The translations under genes were made by a program, and so were the position numbers. Of a stretch of DNA of 64,000 nt, positions 11,300 through 22,255 are shown in pieces. Source of the stretch: Odiellus spinosus (Eukaryota > Arthropoda > Arachnida > Opiliones > Phalangiidae); NCBI GenBank assembly GCA_963920705.1, contig OY987225.1, positions 28,829,538 to 28,893,537 on the forward strand. Direction: 5' to 3'. A model generated the notes under the pieces. The model saw only the letters and a program-made list of their open reading frames with translations, had not been told where the DNA came from and did no database searches. How positions within the stretch are numbered: the first letter of the stretch is position 1; each line of letters begins with the position of its first letter.

Positions 11300-12440
11300 G
11301 TTTTCAATTTTATTACAATAAGAATTCCTACAAAATTGTTCACAATTGAAGCTTTTAACGTTTCCTAGACGTTTAGCTTCAAACGTCATAATTTACATAA
11401 TTTTTCATCTTGCAATTATCCTTAAGCTATTTCATGGTCCTCTATTAGTCTTACTTGGTTTGAATTACCAAGTGTTTCAAAGCCTCACTTAATTAAAACA
11501 GAAAACTTAAAATGGTCACTAGTGCGTCAAGTAATCTTGCAATCGAGTTGTTTATTAGGTGATTTTTAACAGATTAAAACTATGAAAATGTATGCTAAAA
11601 TGGAAGTTCTTGAAAAACGTAACTTGTCGTTTTTAGCAAAAGGGAAAGAATGGGTATAAACACAAGAAAATAATCCTTCAAATTTATAACACGACATACT
11701 GCGAGTTCGATTTTCTCAGTCCATGGTTATGTATATTCTTTCTAGAGTAAATGAGAGTCGAAATCGCGACGGCCAGGCGAGACACGCTCCTTCGTTTCGC
11801 GAGAGAGAGGCCCCCCCACACATTTTCACCGCATGTAAACGTCTAGAAAGTTCGGTGCAATATTAGCACCTCCTACTTAGTTCTAATTTTGAATTCAGTA
11901 TACCGACCGTTTAGAGTTTTTGCAAAAACAGTTATTTTTTTTTTTTTAAAAAATTTATTTAGGGTTTAGCGCGGAAAAAGGCTAAATTGGCTTAATAAAT
12001 ACGCTTCGAACCGTCTTCAAAGCGACAAGGCGGTGTTCATAGTCTAATTTATATCATAATTGTTTCTGCAATCGTAGTGAAGAGCTGGGTACTTTGTGAT
12101 AGACACCAGTGATATTTAAAGTCTGGATAAATAAAAAAAAATGAAATAAAAAATAATTCTAAGGAGTTCGTATACGTTTCAAATCCTCGTAGACGATTAA
12201 AATAGTTTTTGAAAACTGGTCTGTAACTAACGGTATGGTCTTCTAGACACCGCGGGGCGTGTCGAACTAATTTTCCTTTACAAAGATTAATCCTATTGGA
12301 TAAGCAGTACACAACAAAACCCGGTGACAAATTATGAAAATTAATAATATCATATCGAGAAATATAATTGGGCGAGATGCAATTAACGAAAGAGTTTTAT
12401 AAACTATAATAATTAATTTTATATAACTTAAAAACCAAGA
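11300..12440. other. intergenic, no gene supported
   Basis: Contains a GC-rich patch near 11755-11830 with several CG dinucleotides and a poly-T run near 11935. An open minus-strand frame at 12049-12330 has no recognisable domain. Nothing could be assigned. Confidence 0.4.
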
Positions 12441-12449
12441 CAGGCTAAG

Positions 12450-12497
12450 GGATCCTTGAATTATAGGTTCAGACTACTTTTTACAGATGGGTGGGGA
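12450..12497 (+). promoter_or_regulatory. conserved upstream module of CP4
   Basis: GGATCCTTGAA near 12450 and ATGGGTGGGGA at 12487-12497, the same pair as upstream of CP5 and close to that of CP1. Confidence 0.5.
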
Positions 12498-12627
12498 ACT
12501 TTAAAATTTGATTGCTAAGTTTACCAAACAAGAATACATACACCTATTGATATACTAACAAAAACAAAAATTATTTATATAAAAATATTCTTAATAATAT
12601 TAAGGTCATACCCCATCTAATTTTTAG

Positions 12628-12675
12628 TATAAAAGGGTCTGTCAGATTCCAGACAAATCAGATTCAGCCCAACTA
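12628..12675 (+). promoter_or_regulatory. CP4 core promoter
   Basis: TATAAAAG at 12628-12635, then AATCAGATTCAGCCC, the shared initiator block. Confidence 0.75.
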
Positions 12676-12705
12676 CTGAAGCCATCCCAAAACCTTCTAT
12701 TCAAC

Positions 12706-13536
12706 ATGAACTCCTTCGTGAGTATATATTATGAACAATATATTGTACTTGTACCAACTGGATAAGTGAAATAGAACGAGAGCTCTGCATACCCACTTTG
12801 ATATCTAGACAGTAATTGTGTGACTAAGTACCCCATGCAGTAGCGGAGATTTTTTCACGTGTTCAATGAATTTTTAGTACCATGGATTGTTATTTGATTA
12901 AAACTTGAGCTAAAAGAAAAAAAGGTCTCATGGCAACGGAGATGCAAAATTGTGAGCTAGAATTGGTTCTTAAATAAAAGTTTTTAATATTCTACAAGAG
13001 ACCCTTCCGATTAGTTTAAGTTTTCATTAATATCTACCATGTATTTGAGAGTTTAAAGTTACTGGTTATATATTCCATTTTTATTTTATTTAAAGATTGC
13101 CGTTATTGCCCTCGCCGTGGTGGCTTGCGCCCACGCTGGAGTCATTGGAGCCCCCGGTTTATTGGGAGCCTCAGGGCTTATTGGAGCTCCAGGACTTTTG
13201 GCTACTAATGGTCTAATTGGAGCCCGCACTCTCATCGGAGCCCCTGGTATTATCGGTGCGCCTGGTCTCTTGGCCGCCCCAGGACTATTAGCCACCCAAG
13301 GACTCTTAGCCACCCAAGGACTCGCCGGTCTCACCCTCGGCGCCCCAGCTGGTCTCTTGGCCGCTCCAGGACTAGCCACTTCCGGTTTGATCGCCTCTCC
13401 TCTCGGTCTTAAAACTCTTGGAACTGGTCTTCTTGGGGGCCCACTCGGAACTGGTCTTCTTGGGAACCCACTCGGAACTGGTCTTCTTGGGAACCCACTC
13501 GGTCTCGGTCTTACTGGTACCAAGATCATTGGTTAA
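12706..13536 (+). CDS. CP4: low-complexity cuticular-type secreted protein
   Basis: Exons 12706-12717 and 13096-13536 join in phase 0 (GTGAGT...TTTAAAG) and predict 150 residues. Exon 1 encodes MNSF; the signal peptide continues IAVIALAVVACAHA. The mature chain repeats GAPGLLGASGLIGAPGLLA-type units, then LATQGLLATQGLAG, and ends in three near-identical LGTGLLGNPLG units before GLTGTKIIG. It lacks the GVKSIYG ending of its neighbours but keeps the same gene architecture and promoter. The composition (Gly, Leu, Ala, Pro) suggests a structural extracellular protein. Confidence 0.87.
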
Positions 13537-13720
13537 ATAATTAAAAATGTATGGATATTGCTTGAAATATCAAGTACAATTTGGATTCTAATTTGTCTAA
13601 CCATTTCGAATTTGGTTTCTCTTTTTAGATAGAATTTCCGTCCGCTATAGATACACTGGACTAAAAATCTTTTACTTCAATTCGAAATCAATCTGTTGTT
13701 AATATTTTCTATTATGAAAT

Positions 13721-13726
13721 AATAAA
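13721..13726 (+). terminator. CP4 polyadenylation signal
   Basis: AATAAA about 185 bp after the CP4 stop, in an AT-rich 3' UTR. Confidence 0.6.
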
Positions 13727-13814
13727 ATAAATTATTTTATCATCTCAATATATTGTTTTACGTTTTTGACTAAATATATAATATTTGGATCTCGCTATAA
13801 ATTCCTATACCATT

Positions 13815-14197
13815 TTAACGGAGAATGCAACCTAGAAACAAGCGATTTTTTATCGATTCCTTATCGTTTAAATAGACCTAATCCAACAGTGAAAAAATTT
13901 TAAAACGTATATTAAACTAGAAATAAATTTAAATCTTACCATCAAAATAGGCTTAGCTGGATTTATGGAGATCACCTCAACTCCCCATATGAGGACTGGC
14001 AACCAGTGACATTGATATAGGGCTCTTAAATGGGGAATGCAGGATCTAGCTAAGCCCAATTTGTTGGTAAGTTTTAAATTTATTTCTAGTTCAATATTTG
14101 TTTGTAAATTAGTTTACTGTTGGATTAGGACTATTTAAACGATAAGGAATCGATAAATAAAAAAATAACTTTTTGTCAAGTTGCATTCTCCCTTTAA
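13815..14197. mobile_element. TTAA foldback MITE, copy A2
   Basis: Left end TTAACGGAGAATGCAACCTAG, right end TTGCATTCTCCCTTTAA. The subterminal CGATTCCTTATCGTTTAAAT is mirrored by ATTTAAACGATAAGGAATCG. Inner GGCTTAGCTGG and CTAGCTAAGCC arms form a long foldback. No coding capacity. Confidence 0.85.
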
Positions 14198-14230
14198 CCC
14201 AAAAATTTTAACTACAATTTTAAGATTTAA

Positions 14231-14552
14231 AGGGAGAATGAAAGGCCGAAACAACCTATTTTTAATCGATTAAGAATGCTAAAATAATGAGAAAAGCAAT
14301 AATATAACTTTTTATTTTTAAAAATACGCGTACTCGCTCGTGATTGGCGACAAGAAGAGCCGCGAATATTAAAAAAATACAGGTCGTGCTAGCCTAGTTC
14401 TCCAAGCTAGTCAGCCTAGGCTTAGCATCGGAACTTTGGAAATTGATTATGAAATAACGAAATATTTTTGGTGAGTTATATTATTGTTTTTCTCATTATT
14501 TTAGCATTCTTAATCGATTAAAAATATGTTGTTTTGGCCTTTCATTATTACT
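14231..14552. mobile_element. TTAA MITE of a second, related family
   Basis: TTAA at 14227-14230 and 14553-14556 flanks inverted repeats beginning AGGGAGAATGAAAGGCCGAA. The arms extend through TTTTTAATCGATTAAGAATG and GCTAAAATAATGAG. The first ten bases match the A family, but the interior differs. It lies just after copy A2. Confidence 0.8.
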
Positions 14553-14559
14553 TTAAACC

Positions 14560-15215
14560 AAAGCATATAATTCCTATTAGCTAAGTACCGTAAAAGATTT
14601 CAATTCGTCTTATAAATGATTCAAATTGATCTATTTTATCGAAATATTCAACGGTATCTAGTTTTTCATATTTCTTAATAACTGTATTATAAAACTGTCA
14701 AAAAGAAAAATAATTTCACCCAATTATACCTATCAGTTTGAAGGTCGTAGAAAATTGGTAACCATTTAAGAGAAAACTGGATATTACCGGTTAAAACTGG
14801 GATCCCGTTTCAATCGCCAGACAATTTTGGTTTTATTTAGGGCGTGAACCGAACTTTCGAAGGTCCACTACTTTAAATCTTGATTAAATAGGATTGAAAA
14901 AAAGTAGTAAGAAGAATTTTCGGGGTTAATAATACGGAGTTCCACCCAAAATGGCGACAAGAATTACTCACACAATTATATCTGCTATACTAGATTTCAT
15001 TTTAAAGTGATTATGTTACAGATTTCATTTGGTCTACTCTATTTTGTCGAATTATATTGAAATTTTCATATTCGGAACATATCTGACCGAATTATAAGAT
15101 TTTTCCTCATTGGGAAAAATCGATTTCTTTCGCTATTCTATGGGAGTACATTGAAATGAAAAGTAAAACCGACGTCACGCGTACGTAAAAACATTGCGTA
15201 AGAATTAAAGTACAC
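14560..15215. other. intergenic, no gene seen
   Basis: AT-rich sequence with no recognised gene or repeat. Confidence 0.4.
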
Positions 15216-15219
15216 GTTC

Positions 15220-15870
15220 CCTAGATTATTTTAAGATAATAGAACTATGCCTCGCCACTGATTGAAATCGTGCCCAAGTCCCAAATATGACACCTATCAG
15301 AAGCCGATGAAACCCTCCTTTGAAGTCTACTACTCTAATGTTCCATATAGCGCTCCTCTCTGTATGGGTAAAATTGACAATTTTACGAGATCGGAGGGGT
15401 CCTACTTCATACCCCCCCTGTCTACGGAAAATTGGAAATTCTCTCTCTCCACAAACGACGACGTTTTTTTGACGAACTCCAAGGCTGCTAGAGATATTCG
15501 GTGGACGAACTCCCGCTCCGAAAATATCTACCGTTAGGAGGCGTACGAATCGCTCTTTTTGAAACTAACCCATACAGAGAGGGGTAGACAAGACCCGGGA
15601 GTAATAGACTTCAAAGGAGGGTTTCATCGGCTTCTGCACCTATCTTAAAATGGTCGTAAACCGATTGCACCATTAGAAAGTAGACATTCCTTAGATTATT
15701 TTAAGATAATAAAATCCTGCCTCGCCACTGATTGAAATCAAGGCAAAGTCCGAAATATGACCCCTATCTTAAAATGGCCGTAACTTTTCTCTACTATCAC
15801 CTAGGCATAAACCGATTGCACCATTAGAAAGTAGACATTCCTTGCCTAGCCACTCGAAAAAGATGCCTCG
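15220..15870. repeat. imperfect direct repeats interrupted by MITE M3
   Basis: The string CCTCGCCACTGATTGAAATC occurs near 15251 and 15720, with a partial copy near 15866. ACCGATTGCACCATTAG followed by AAAGTAGACATTCCTT occurs near 15660 and 15812. M3 is inserted inside the first unit. Confidence 0.75.
15298..15636 (+). mobile_element. CAGAAGCCG MITE, copy M3 (7-bp TSD)
   Basis: Same family and orientation as M1. The target duplication CACCTAT lies at 15291-15297 and 15637-15643. It interrupts the local direct repeat, so it is younger than that repeat. Confidence 0.92.
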
Positions 15871-16445
15871 CCACTGATTTGCCATAATCAGATTTCCGAT
15901 TTACTGTTCAATCCAGAGACACTTCCTAAATGTTTTACTAGGAAAACATCATTAAACTTGTCTTATAATTAGAAGAACAATAAATAATAATGAAAACTTC
16001 ATTTTCCTCTTCATAATCCCTTTAGAAAAAAGTTTATATAAATTTAAAGCCTTTTTTGACATAAAAAAATCAAAATTATTTTTAAAACTATAAGCTTTCG
16101 GGGTGTGGTATTCCGTAATCAGCTTATTATTAGCCTTAATTTCTAATATTTTAGAAACGTTTTATAGAAATCACGTGATAACCACGATCCTAGTCCCACC
16201 TAGTCGATGTGCAATCAGAAACATGCTGAAATTTCATCACGAATAAAGCTAATCTACGCTAATCTAATCCAATTTTTAAAAATAAGAATTTACGACAGTG
16301 CTAACAATTCCGAGTGGGTCAATCTTGCAAAGAAAATACATTTTCATACCGTGATAATCGAGGTGACGACTTTCACCTTTCAAAATGAATACCAGATGAA
16401 TATCTCTCTCTTAAATTTAGGTAAAACTGCTTAAAAAGGGGTTAA
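15870..16445. other. intergenic, no gene supported
   Basis: An open plus-strand frame at 16207-16434 has no signal peptide, no known domain and no splice context. Treated as non-coding. Confidence 0.4.
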
Positions 16446-16447
16446 AG

Positions 16448-16479
16448 GATCCTTGAAAGTTTTTCTATATGGGTGGAGA
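16448..16479 (+). promoter_or_regulatory. conserved upstream module of CP5
   Basis: GGATCCTTGAA (near 16448) and ATGGGTGGAGA (16469-16479), preceded by AAAAAGGGGTTAAA as in CP2 and CP3. Confidence 0.5.
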
Positions 16480-16610
16480 TTTTCTCTAAGATCTTTTTCT
16501 TTATAATTTTAAGATAATATTACAAGTCTTATGTTCAGAAAAAAATAAATGCAAGAAAAACTATGGGCACTGCACAATTTTTGATTTACAACTAAGGTCG
16601 ACAAATTTGA

Positions 16611-16655
16611 TATAAAAGGAGTCCTAAGTTCGTAAGGAAATTCAGATTCAGTTAT
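16611..16655 (+). promoter_or_regulatory. CP5 core promoter
   Basis: TATAAAAG at 16611-16618, then AATTCAGATTCAG, the shared initiator block. Confidence 0.75.
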
Positions 16656-16685
16656 TCCTCTGAAACTAACCAAACTTTCTTCAAC

Positions 16686-17090
16686 ATGAACTCTTTCGTG
16701 AGTTAATTCCCTTGTTATAAGAAGTTCTGTTCTAACAAAGATTGTCCCAGTAATTAGCTGAATCAATTTTAATAGGTTGCTGTTCTTGCCCTCGCCATGG
16801 TGGCTTACGCCCACGCTGGAGTCATCGCCGGCCCAACTCTATTGTCCGCCCCAGGAATTTATGGCGCCCCAATTGGACTCCGCACCATCGGTGCCCCAAT
16901 TCTTGCCGCTCCAGCCCCAATCATCGCTGGTCCCACTCTTCTTTCCGCCCCAGCTGCTATCGGTGTTAAGAGCATCGCCGCCCCAACACTCTTAGCCGCC
17001 CCAGCTCCAATCATCGCTGGACCAACTCTCCTCTCCGCCCCAGCTGCCATCGGTGTCAAGAGTATTTCCAGCCCAGTTATTTATGGATAA
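16686..17090 (+). CDS. CP5: low-complexity cuticular-type secreted protein
   Basis: Exons 16686-16697 and 16776-17090 flank an intron of only 78 bp (GTGAGT...AATAG); introns of CP1-CP4 are 340-390 bp. The product is 108 residues: MNSF, then VAVLALAMVAYAHA completes the signal peptide. A 24-residue segment beginning AAPAPIIAGPTLLSAP and containing AIGVKSI occurs twice almost exactly. GPTLLSAP and GVKSI tie it to CP1-CP3, and it ends SSPVIYG. It is the shortest of the five left-cluster genes. Confidence 0.88.
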
Positions 17091-17177
17091 ACCATCAAAT
17101 AGTTTGAAAGTAAGTCTGATGAAATTACTTCTAAGATCTAAAAGTCAACCTAACTCGTAACGAAACCGCAACTGGTT

Positions 17178-17183
17178 AATAAA
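17178..17183 (+). terminator. possible CP5 polyadenylation signal
   Basis: AATAAA 88 bp after the stop. Other A/T-rich hexamers occur further downstream, so this site is tentative. Confidence 0.4.
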
Positions 17184-17189
17184 ATCCCC

Positions 17190-18384
17190 GCCAAACTTTA
17201 AGGAAACCAGAGGCTATATGATCGAAATTTCAGAGCCCTATACATTTCTTTCATTCTAATTACAATATAGTAGCTCGTCTCCCTCTATCTCCAGACTTTG
17301 AAAATAATCTAATCTTCCTTTCCCAAAACAGGTTAATATTAAAGTGAGACTGACATCATTTTTTTTTATTCAAAATTTTATGGGTTAACGCTTTCTTAAG
17401 AAACTTAAAAATTAAAATGTCAAAAATATATTGGTCATTTTTTTTTTTTCGATATGACGTAGTTTATATAGTAATGACGTAGTATTGATGGGAATTTTAA
17501 TTTTTAAAATATCGAAAATGGCGATTATGAAATATGTATTTTTAATGTTGGGTTAAATGTTTCTATGACATATATTCACTTATTTGTAATCGTTTTTTAA
17601 CGATCTTAACGAAAATGATACTTAATTTCAATTTGGAGTTCAAGAAAAGTCCGTGTCAACCTCACTTTAAAAACAAAAATCTGTTATAGTTCGTTACTTT
17701 AAAACTAGATATCACTACCGTCACTAAATCTAACCAATTTATTAATTTTTTGTCTTGGAATTCAAATATAGATTGTACCTCGTGGAACTTATGGAAATAT
17801 CAACGGCCTCAATTTCTTCAATTAGAGTTTAATTAATTCGACTTTTAACCTATTTTTGTAATTACAAAATGTCTAATAAATTATGCACCACGATTTTATA
17901 GAAAATTGAAAATACTGGTCTATTGTTATATTATTATTATCCTCATTATTATGCAAGCCTATTTCAATTCGACGTCCACATTCTTCAAAATACAATGGTG
18001 TTTACGGAAAGGAAAAATTATGAAATTATGTTGAAATTTGCTTTCTTTAAGTTTCAAAAATTCCTTTGTATTTTAAAATAAACATTGTTATATAATAACA
18101 ATAAGCTTGAATATAATATATGCTCGAAATTTTGGGGTAAAACTTAAAACTCTGTATTATTATTTATATTTAAAGGCAGGGTGAAAAGGAAAGAAATGAA
18201 ACTTCCCATCCCTGCTTTACCTTTGGAGGAGAATTCCCTCTTACAAGCGTTTTCCTACAGACTAATATTAAAATTATGGTAACTTACTCGAGTTAGGCTT
18301 ACATGTTAGCGAAGTTTGAGATCCATAAATGAGCCCTTTAAGTCCAGTTTTCTAATACGAAAACAAGACTCAAAAACATCCCTG
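17190..18384. other. intergenic, no gene seen
   Basis: AT-rich spacer with poly-T and poly-A runs. No supported gene. Confidence 0.45.
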
Positions 18385-18760
18385 TATGTCAATAGCTACG
18401 ATTTGAAACGGTAAAATCAAACCCATATTTTGTTTGAAATGGCTTTTTAAGCGTCATGTGTTCACGGGTTATTTTTATAAATCGATTTATTGTAGCTTCA
18501 ACTATCGGTTGTTGAAACCGAATCAGTATGAAACTGGTTCCCGAAGCAGTTTCGAGAAATCTAATCAAACTGTTTCGACAAAAACACGATTTCCTGTTCA
18601 CACTCGTGACTCCAGCGAAACGTTTTGAAACGGTTTAAATCGATTCCAAGGTCGTATGAACGCGTCTAATTTACCACTAACAAGAAAAATGAAAAATTCT
18701 CTCAAAAGGTTATCCAATCAAGTCTTATGCTGAATTCCACTGGGCCAACTTTTTCAGCAA
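18385..18760 (-). repeat. dispersed repeat family C, copy C1
   Basis: The complement strand carries CGCGTTCATACGA, AATCGATTTAAACCGTTTC, AAAACGTTTCGCT and GCTTCGGGAACCAGTTTC, as in copies at 30580-30990 and 32641-33009. Homology extends into a CCAGTGGAATTC block shared with C2. Probably a decayed DNA transposon derivative; no coding frame is conserved. Confidence 0.7.
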
Positions 18761-19665
18761 TTATTGCTGAAGAGTGCAATTACCTTGTGGCTCATCTTAG
18801 GAAATATTTACATAGGGTCCAAAACTGATAATTACAAATAATTATCGAAATTTTCATTTTCATTCTACCTTTAAAAATATCATTTCAAAGTTATTTGTAC
18901 CGGAAATTCGTAGGGAAATAAAAGCAGATATGATTCTAAGAGAGATAAATATTATCATTTCGTAGGTAAATTTTATTTTCTTTAAATTTCCGGGAAAGTA
19001 AAGGGTCAGCAATCTTGGGTGCATCTTTTTCCGAAAGAGATTTTTCATTTTTCCAAGAATCATCGTTATAATCGAGTCGTTACGATGGTTGTATAGCTAT
19101 AAACTTGTTTGAGCATCGTAATGTCACTCGTCTCGTTTTCGTTGCGTGTTAACGTTAAGGTCATTGAAACGTTACTGAAATTCTTTATCTGTTTGATGAT
19201 CTAGAAATTATGGGACATTAAACTTGAATATTTTATTTTTCTTTTGCATATAATGTTTGGCAAAATGATTCTATTAACCGTTATTTTAAAATTTAATGTG
19301 ATGGAATCTTCTGCGTAAAATAAAGTTGAAGAGTAATTGATGGGAAATTAAGTTTGGATGGAAACTTCAGCCATTTTTACAAGCTTTGTTAATCTCTCTC
19401 TGGTTTTTTGTAATTAAATATAAACTAAGAAATGTTTTCACTATTTTTGATTGGAGGAAAGGATTTTTATTAAATTTTTAATGAACCAATTAAGGCTTTT
19501 AATTTTTCCTTCAAACGGCGCTTATTGGATGAGTTTCAATATTAGGAAAAATCTAATTTTCTTTCTATGGCGGTCTCGATGCTCCAAATATTGAAATATA
19601 TTCTTTTCATATTTAGGAGATGCTTAAAAATAAAGAGTTGATATTTTTCTTAGGTTATTTGATAA
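18760..19665. other. intergenic, no gene seen
   Basis: AT-rich sequence; nothing supported. Confidence 0.45.
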
Positions 19666-19672
19666 CGTACAT

Positions 19673-19993
19673 CAGAAGCCGATGAAACCCTCCTTTGAAG
19701 TCTATTACTCCCGGGTCTTGTCTACCCCTCTCTGTATGGGTTATTCTCAAAAGGCGCGATTCGTACGCCTCCTAACGGTAGATGTTTTCGGAGCGGGAGC
19801 TCGTCGAGCGAATATCTCTAGCAGCCTTGGAGTTCGTCGTTTGTGGAGAGAGAATTTCCAATTTTCCGTAGACAGGGGAGATGAAGTAGGACCCCTTCTA
19901 ACTCGTAAAATTGGGAATTTTACCCATACAGAGAGGAGCGCTATATGGAACATTGGAGTAGTAGACTTCAAAGGAGGGTTTCATCGGCTTCTG
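19673..19993 (-). mobile_element. CAGAAGCCG MITE, copy M4 (7-bp TSD)
   Basis: Reverse orientation like M2, with a small internal deletion (321 bp). The target duplication CGTACAT lies at 19666-19672 and 19994-20000. Confidence 0.92.
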
Positions 19994-20000
19994 CGTACAT

Positions 20001-20596
20001 TAAGAAAAATATAAAATCAAGACAGTAACGCGTCAGTTTTCATTTATCCTTTAAACATACGTCAATTCAAAGGTGGCTCCTTAGACAAATATGATGACAA
20101 TATCACTTTAAAAAGAGTTTTACAAAGTAAATTATTCTTCGAAATTAGTACATTATGAAAAAATAATTTATTTTTAGCATACAAGAATACGCTTGCTTCG
20201 CAATTATTTACGAAAAACAATACATCTTTGGGGATTAATTATTTACAAGTTTTATTGAAGGGTTTCCCTGGAATGTTTTACTCGTATCATAAACTTCGAT
20301 TCCAGTAATGAAAAATGCTATAAACGTGAATATATCCGGACACAAAAAGAGCGTGACAAATGGACACGATTAACATCAATGTCCGGTATTTGTGTTCCAC
20401 GTTCTTTCGACGGTAAATACCTTCCTGTTAAACAGAAATAAGACCATCCTTTGTTAAACTTTTAAAGTTAAGTTATTTCTCTCAATTGTGCAACAAAATG
20501 CAAGATTTTGGCTCAAAATAAAAGCAAATAATCCATGTAAAAAGCCCGATATAAAATAGGATTATAGGAACAGCACCAAAAGCTAGTTGCGAAGTT
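20001..20596. other. intergenic, no gene seen
   Basis: AT-rich; nothing supported. Confidence 0.4.
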
Positions 20597-20840
20597 CAAT
20601 AATTGGAATGCAAGTACCAAAAATTAATTTATCCAAAAAAAAGCTACTGCAAATTTGGTAACCAAAGCGAAAAATGTTGAAGTTAGAAAATGATTAGCTG
20701 AAGCAAATAATGTTGAAGTTAATTTAAACCAAAATCAAAGCAATTACTTATGGCAAAGTTGAAAAATAATGAAAATCCAAGCTACTAATCTCAAATTTGA
20801 AAAATATTAATAAAATCTGAAGCGAATGAAGCCAAAGTTA
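20597..20840 (+). repeat. direct repeat R, upstream copy
   Basis: Begins CAATAATTGGAATGCAAGTA and ends GAATGAAGCCAAAGTTA; nearly identical to 22430-22675 on the other side of the hAT-like element. It contains short AAATGTTGAAGT repeats. No coding signal. Confidence 0.85.
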
Positions 20841-21085
20841 TGGATTATAATCAAAGCAAAGCAACCAATATCTAATCCATGGTAAACATTTCAAAAACCC
20901 TATTAAACAGATTCGAAAATTCCCTACAGAGAAAATAAATATTCGCCGAGATGAAATAAAAATTGTAGATGGCGTTACTCCACGTATCTCTCTTCTATCA
21001 GCTCTATCAAACCCTCCGTAAACATCTGGCTCCATCTAGGATTACTAATTTCGATCCATTCATAGGTTTCTAATAAGATGAAAAT

Positions 21086-22062
21086 TAGGGCTGGGCGAGT
21101 ACTCGATTGATTCGAGTAACTCGATCGAGTACCGAGTCGAGTACTCGACTCGGTACTCGATCGACCTCATTTTACTACTCGTGACGAGTATCGAGTATTG
21201 GTTTTACTACTCGACAAACTACTCGATAAGCATTCGCGATAAGAATTCGCGGAACCCATTAGAAACTCGGCAAGGCTAGTAAATAGAAATTAATATCGAA
21301 TTCGTACACAAAGGAAATAAAAACGCTCCCTGCAGAGATACAAAAGTCTAGAGAGGGGTTGTCATGTAGCACAGTTATATTGTTTTGTAAAAATTGATGG
21401 TGCGGACGATGCGATAGAGGCTATTTGAAAATAGCGCCTCTATAGCGTCGTCTGCTCCATCAATTTTTACTAAAACTGCCACCTGATAACCCCTCTCTAG
21501 ACTTTTGTATCTCTCCAGGCGGCGAAATGGAATTTCATGGCGGGATAGGACCTGCCTGGACCCTGCAAGCGTTTTAGTTTTAGTTTGGATTTCTGTCTTC
21601 TGAAGTTTTAATACAAAGCCTGCAGGCAATGGAGCTTATATTCTTTTGGATTTTTACTTTTGGGTCGTAAGGTGGGAAACTGGAACTTTCTTTGCAAGCA
21701 CTGATTTATTATTTCTACATGAAAATCTAAACAGTGAAATTTTCTAACTTTTGTTCTGACTGATCTCTACTTCATGTAATGTGATATAACACAAAACAGT
21801 TGTAAAAGTTTAAAATATGATTTTCTTTATATTGTTATTGTTAATGTGGAATGGTTAAACCTAAGCTCACTCCTTAATTAGTTAATACTCGCGAGTAGTA
21901 GGCTTAAATACTCGCGAGTACTCGAGTGCATGAAAATTAACCAAGGCCCAACTACTCGATACTCGACCCAATATTTAATACTCGACTCGGTACTCGACAA
22001 CGAAAATTTTTGGTACTCGATACTCGACTCGGTACCCTAAAAGTACTACTCGCCCAGCCCTA
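21086..22062. mobile_element. non-autonomous hAT-like element, 977 bp
   Basis: Terminal inverted repeats TAGGGCTGGGCGAGTA and its complement TACTCGCCCAGCCCTA (allowing internal mismatches). The perfect 8-bp target duplication ATGAAAAT lies at 21078-21085 and 22063-22070. Both ends carry many CGAGTACTCG/ACTCGACTCGG subterminal repeats, typical of hAT transposase binding regions. There is no transposase frame, and a nested hairpin element sits inside (21335-21513). Confidence 0.9.
21335..21513. mobile_element. hairpin MITE nested in the hAT-like element
   Basis: Perfect terminal arms of about 26 bp, beginning GAGATACAAAAGTCTAGAGA, with further mirrored sequence (TAAAAATTGATGG..CCATCAATTTTTA; AGAGGC..GCCTCT). 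Almost the whole 179 bp folds back. Confidence 0.8.
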
Positions 22063-22255
22063 ATGAAAATATACCAAAGCTTTTCTGTACCTCATGCGAA
22101 AATAAATCTAAACATAACTAACGTGAAGCAGACGTCTAGATTTCCAAAATTATATGTTGAATTATTTTCCCTTTCATTTCTAACTTGGAAATCGAAGTGA
22201 ATTTGATTGAATATAATCAAATCAATACAGATAAAAACGTCGAAATTATTATCCA

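Larger units (their letters stand above)
9785..11300 (+). repeat. segmental duplication, unit 2 (CP3)
   Basis: Aligns with 6330-7935 over promoter, leader, intron, coding region and 3' UTR, with indels. M2 and the 8-bp-TSD MITE lie between the two units. Confidence 0.85.

Noticed and set aside
12049-12330. 93-codon minus-strand frame
   Set aside because: No domain, signal peptide or splice context; compatible with chance.
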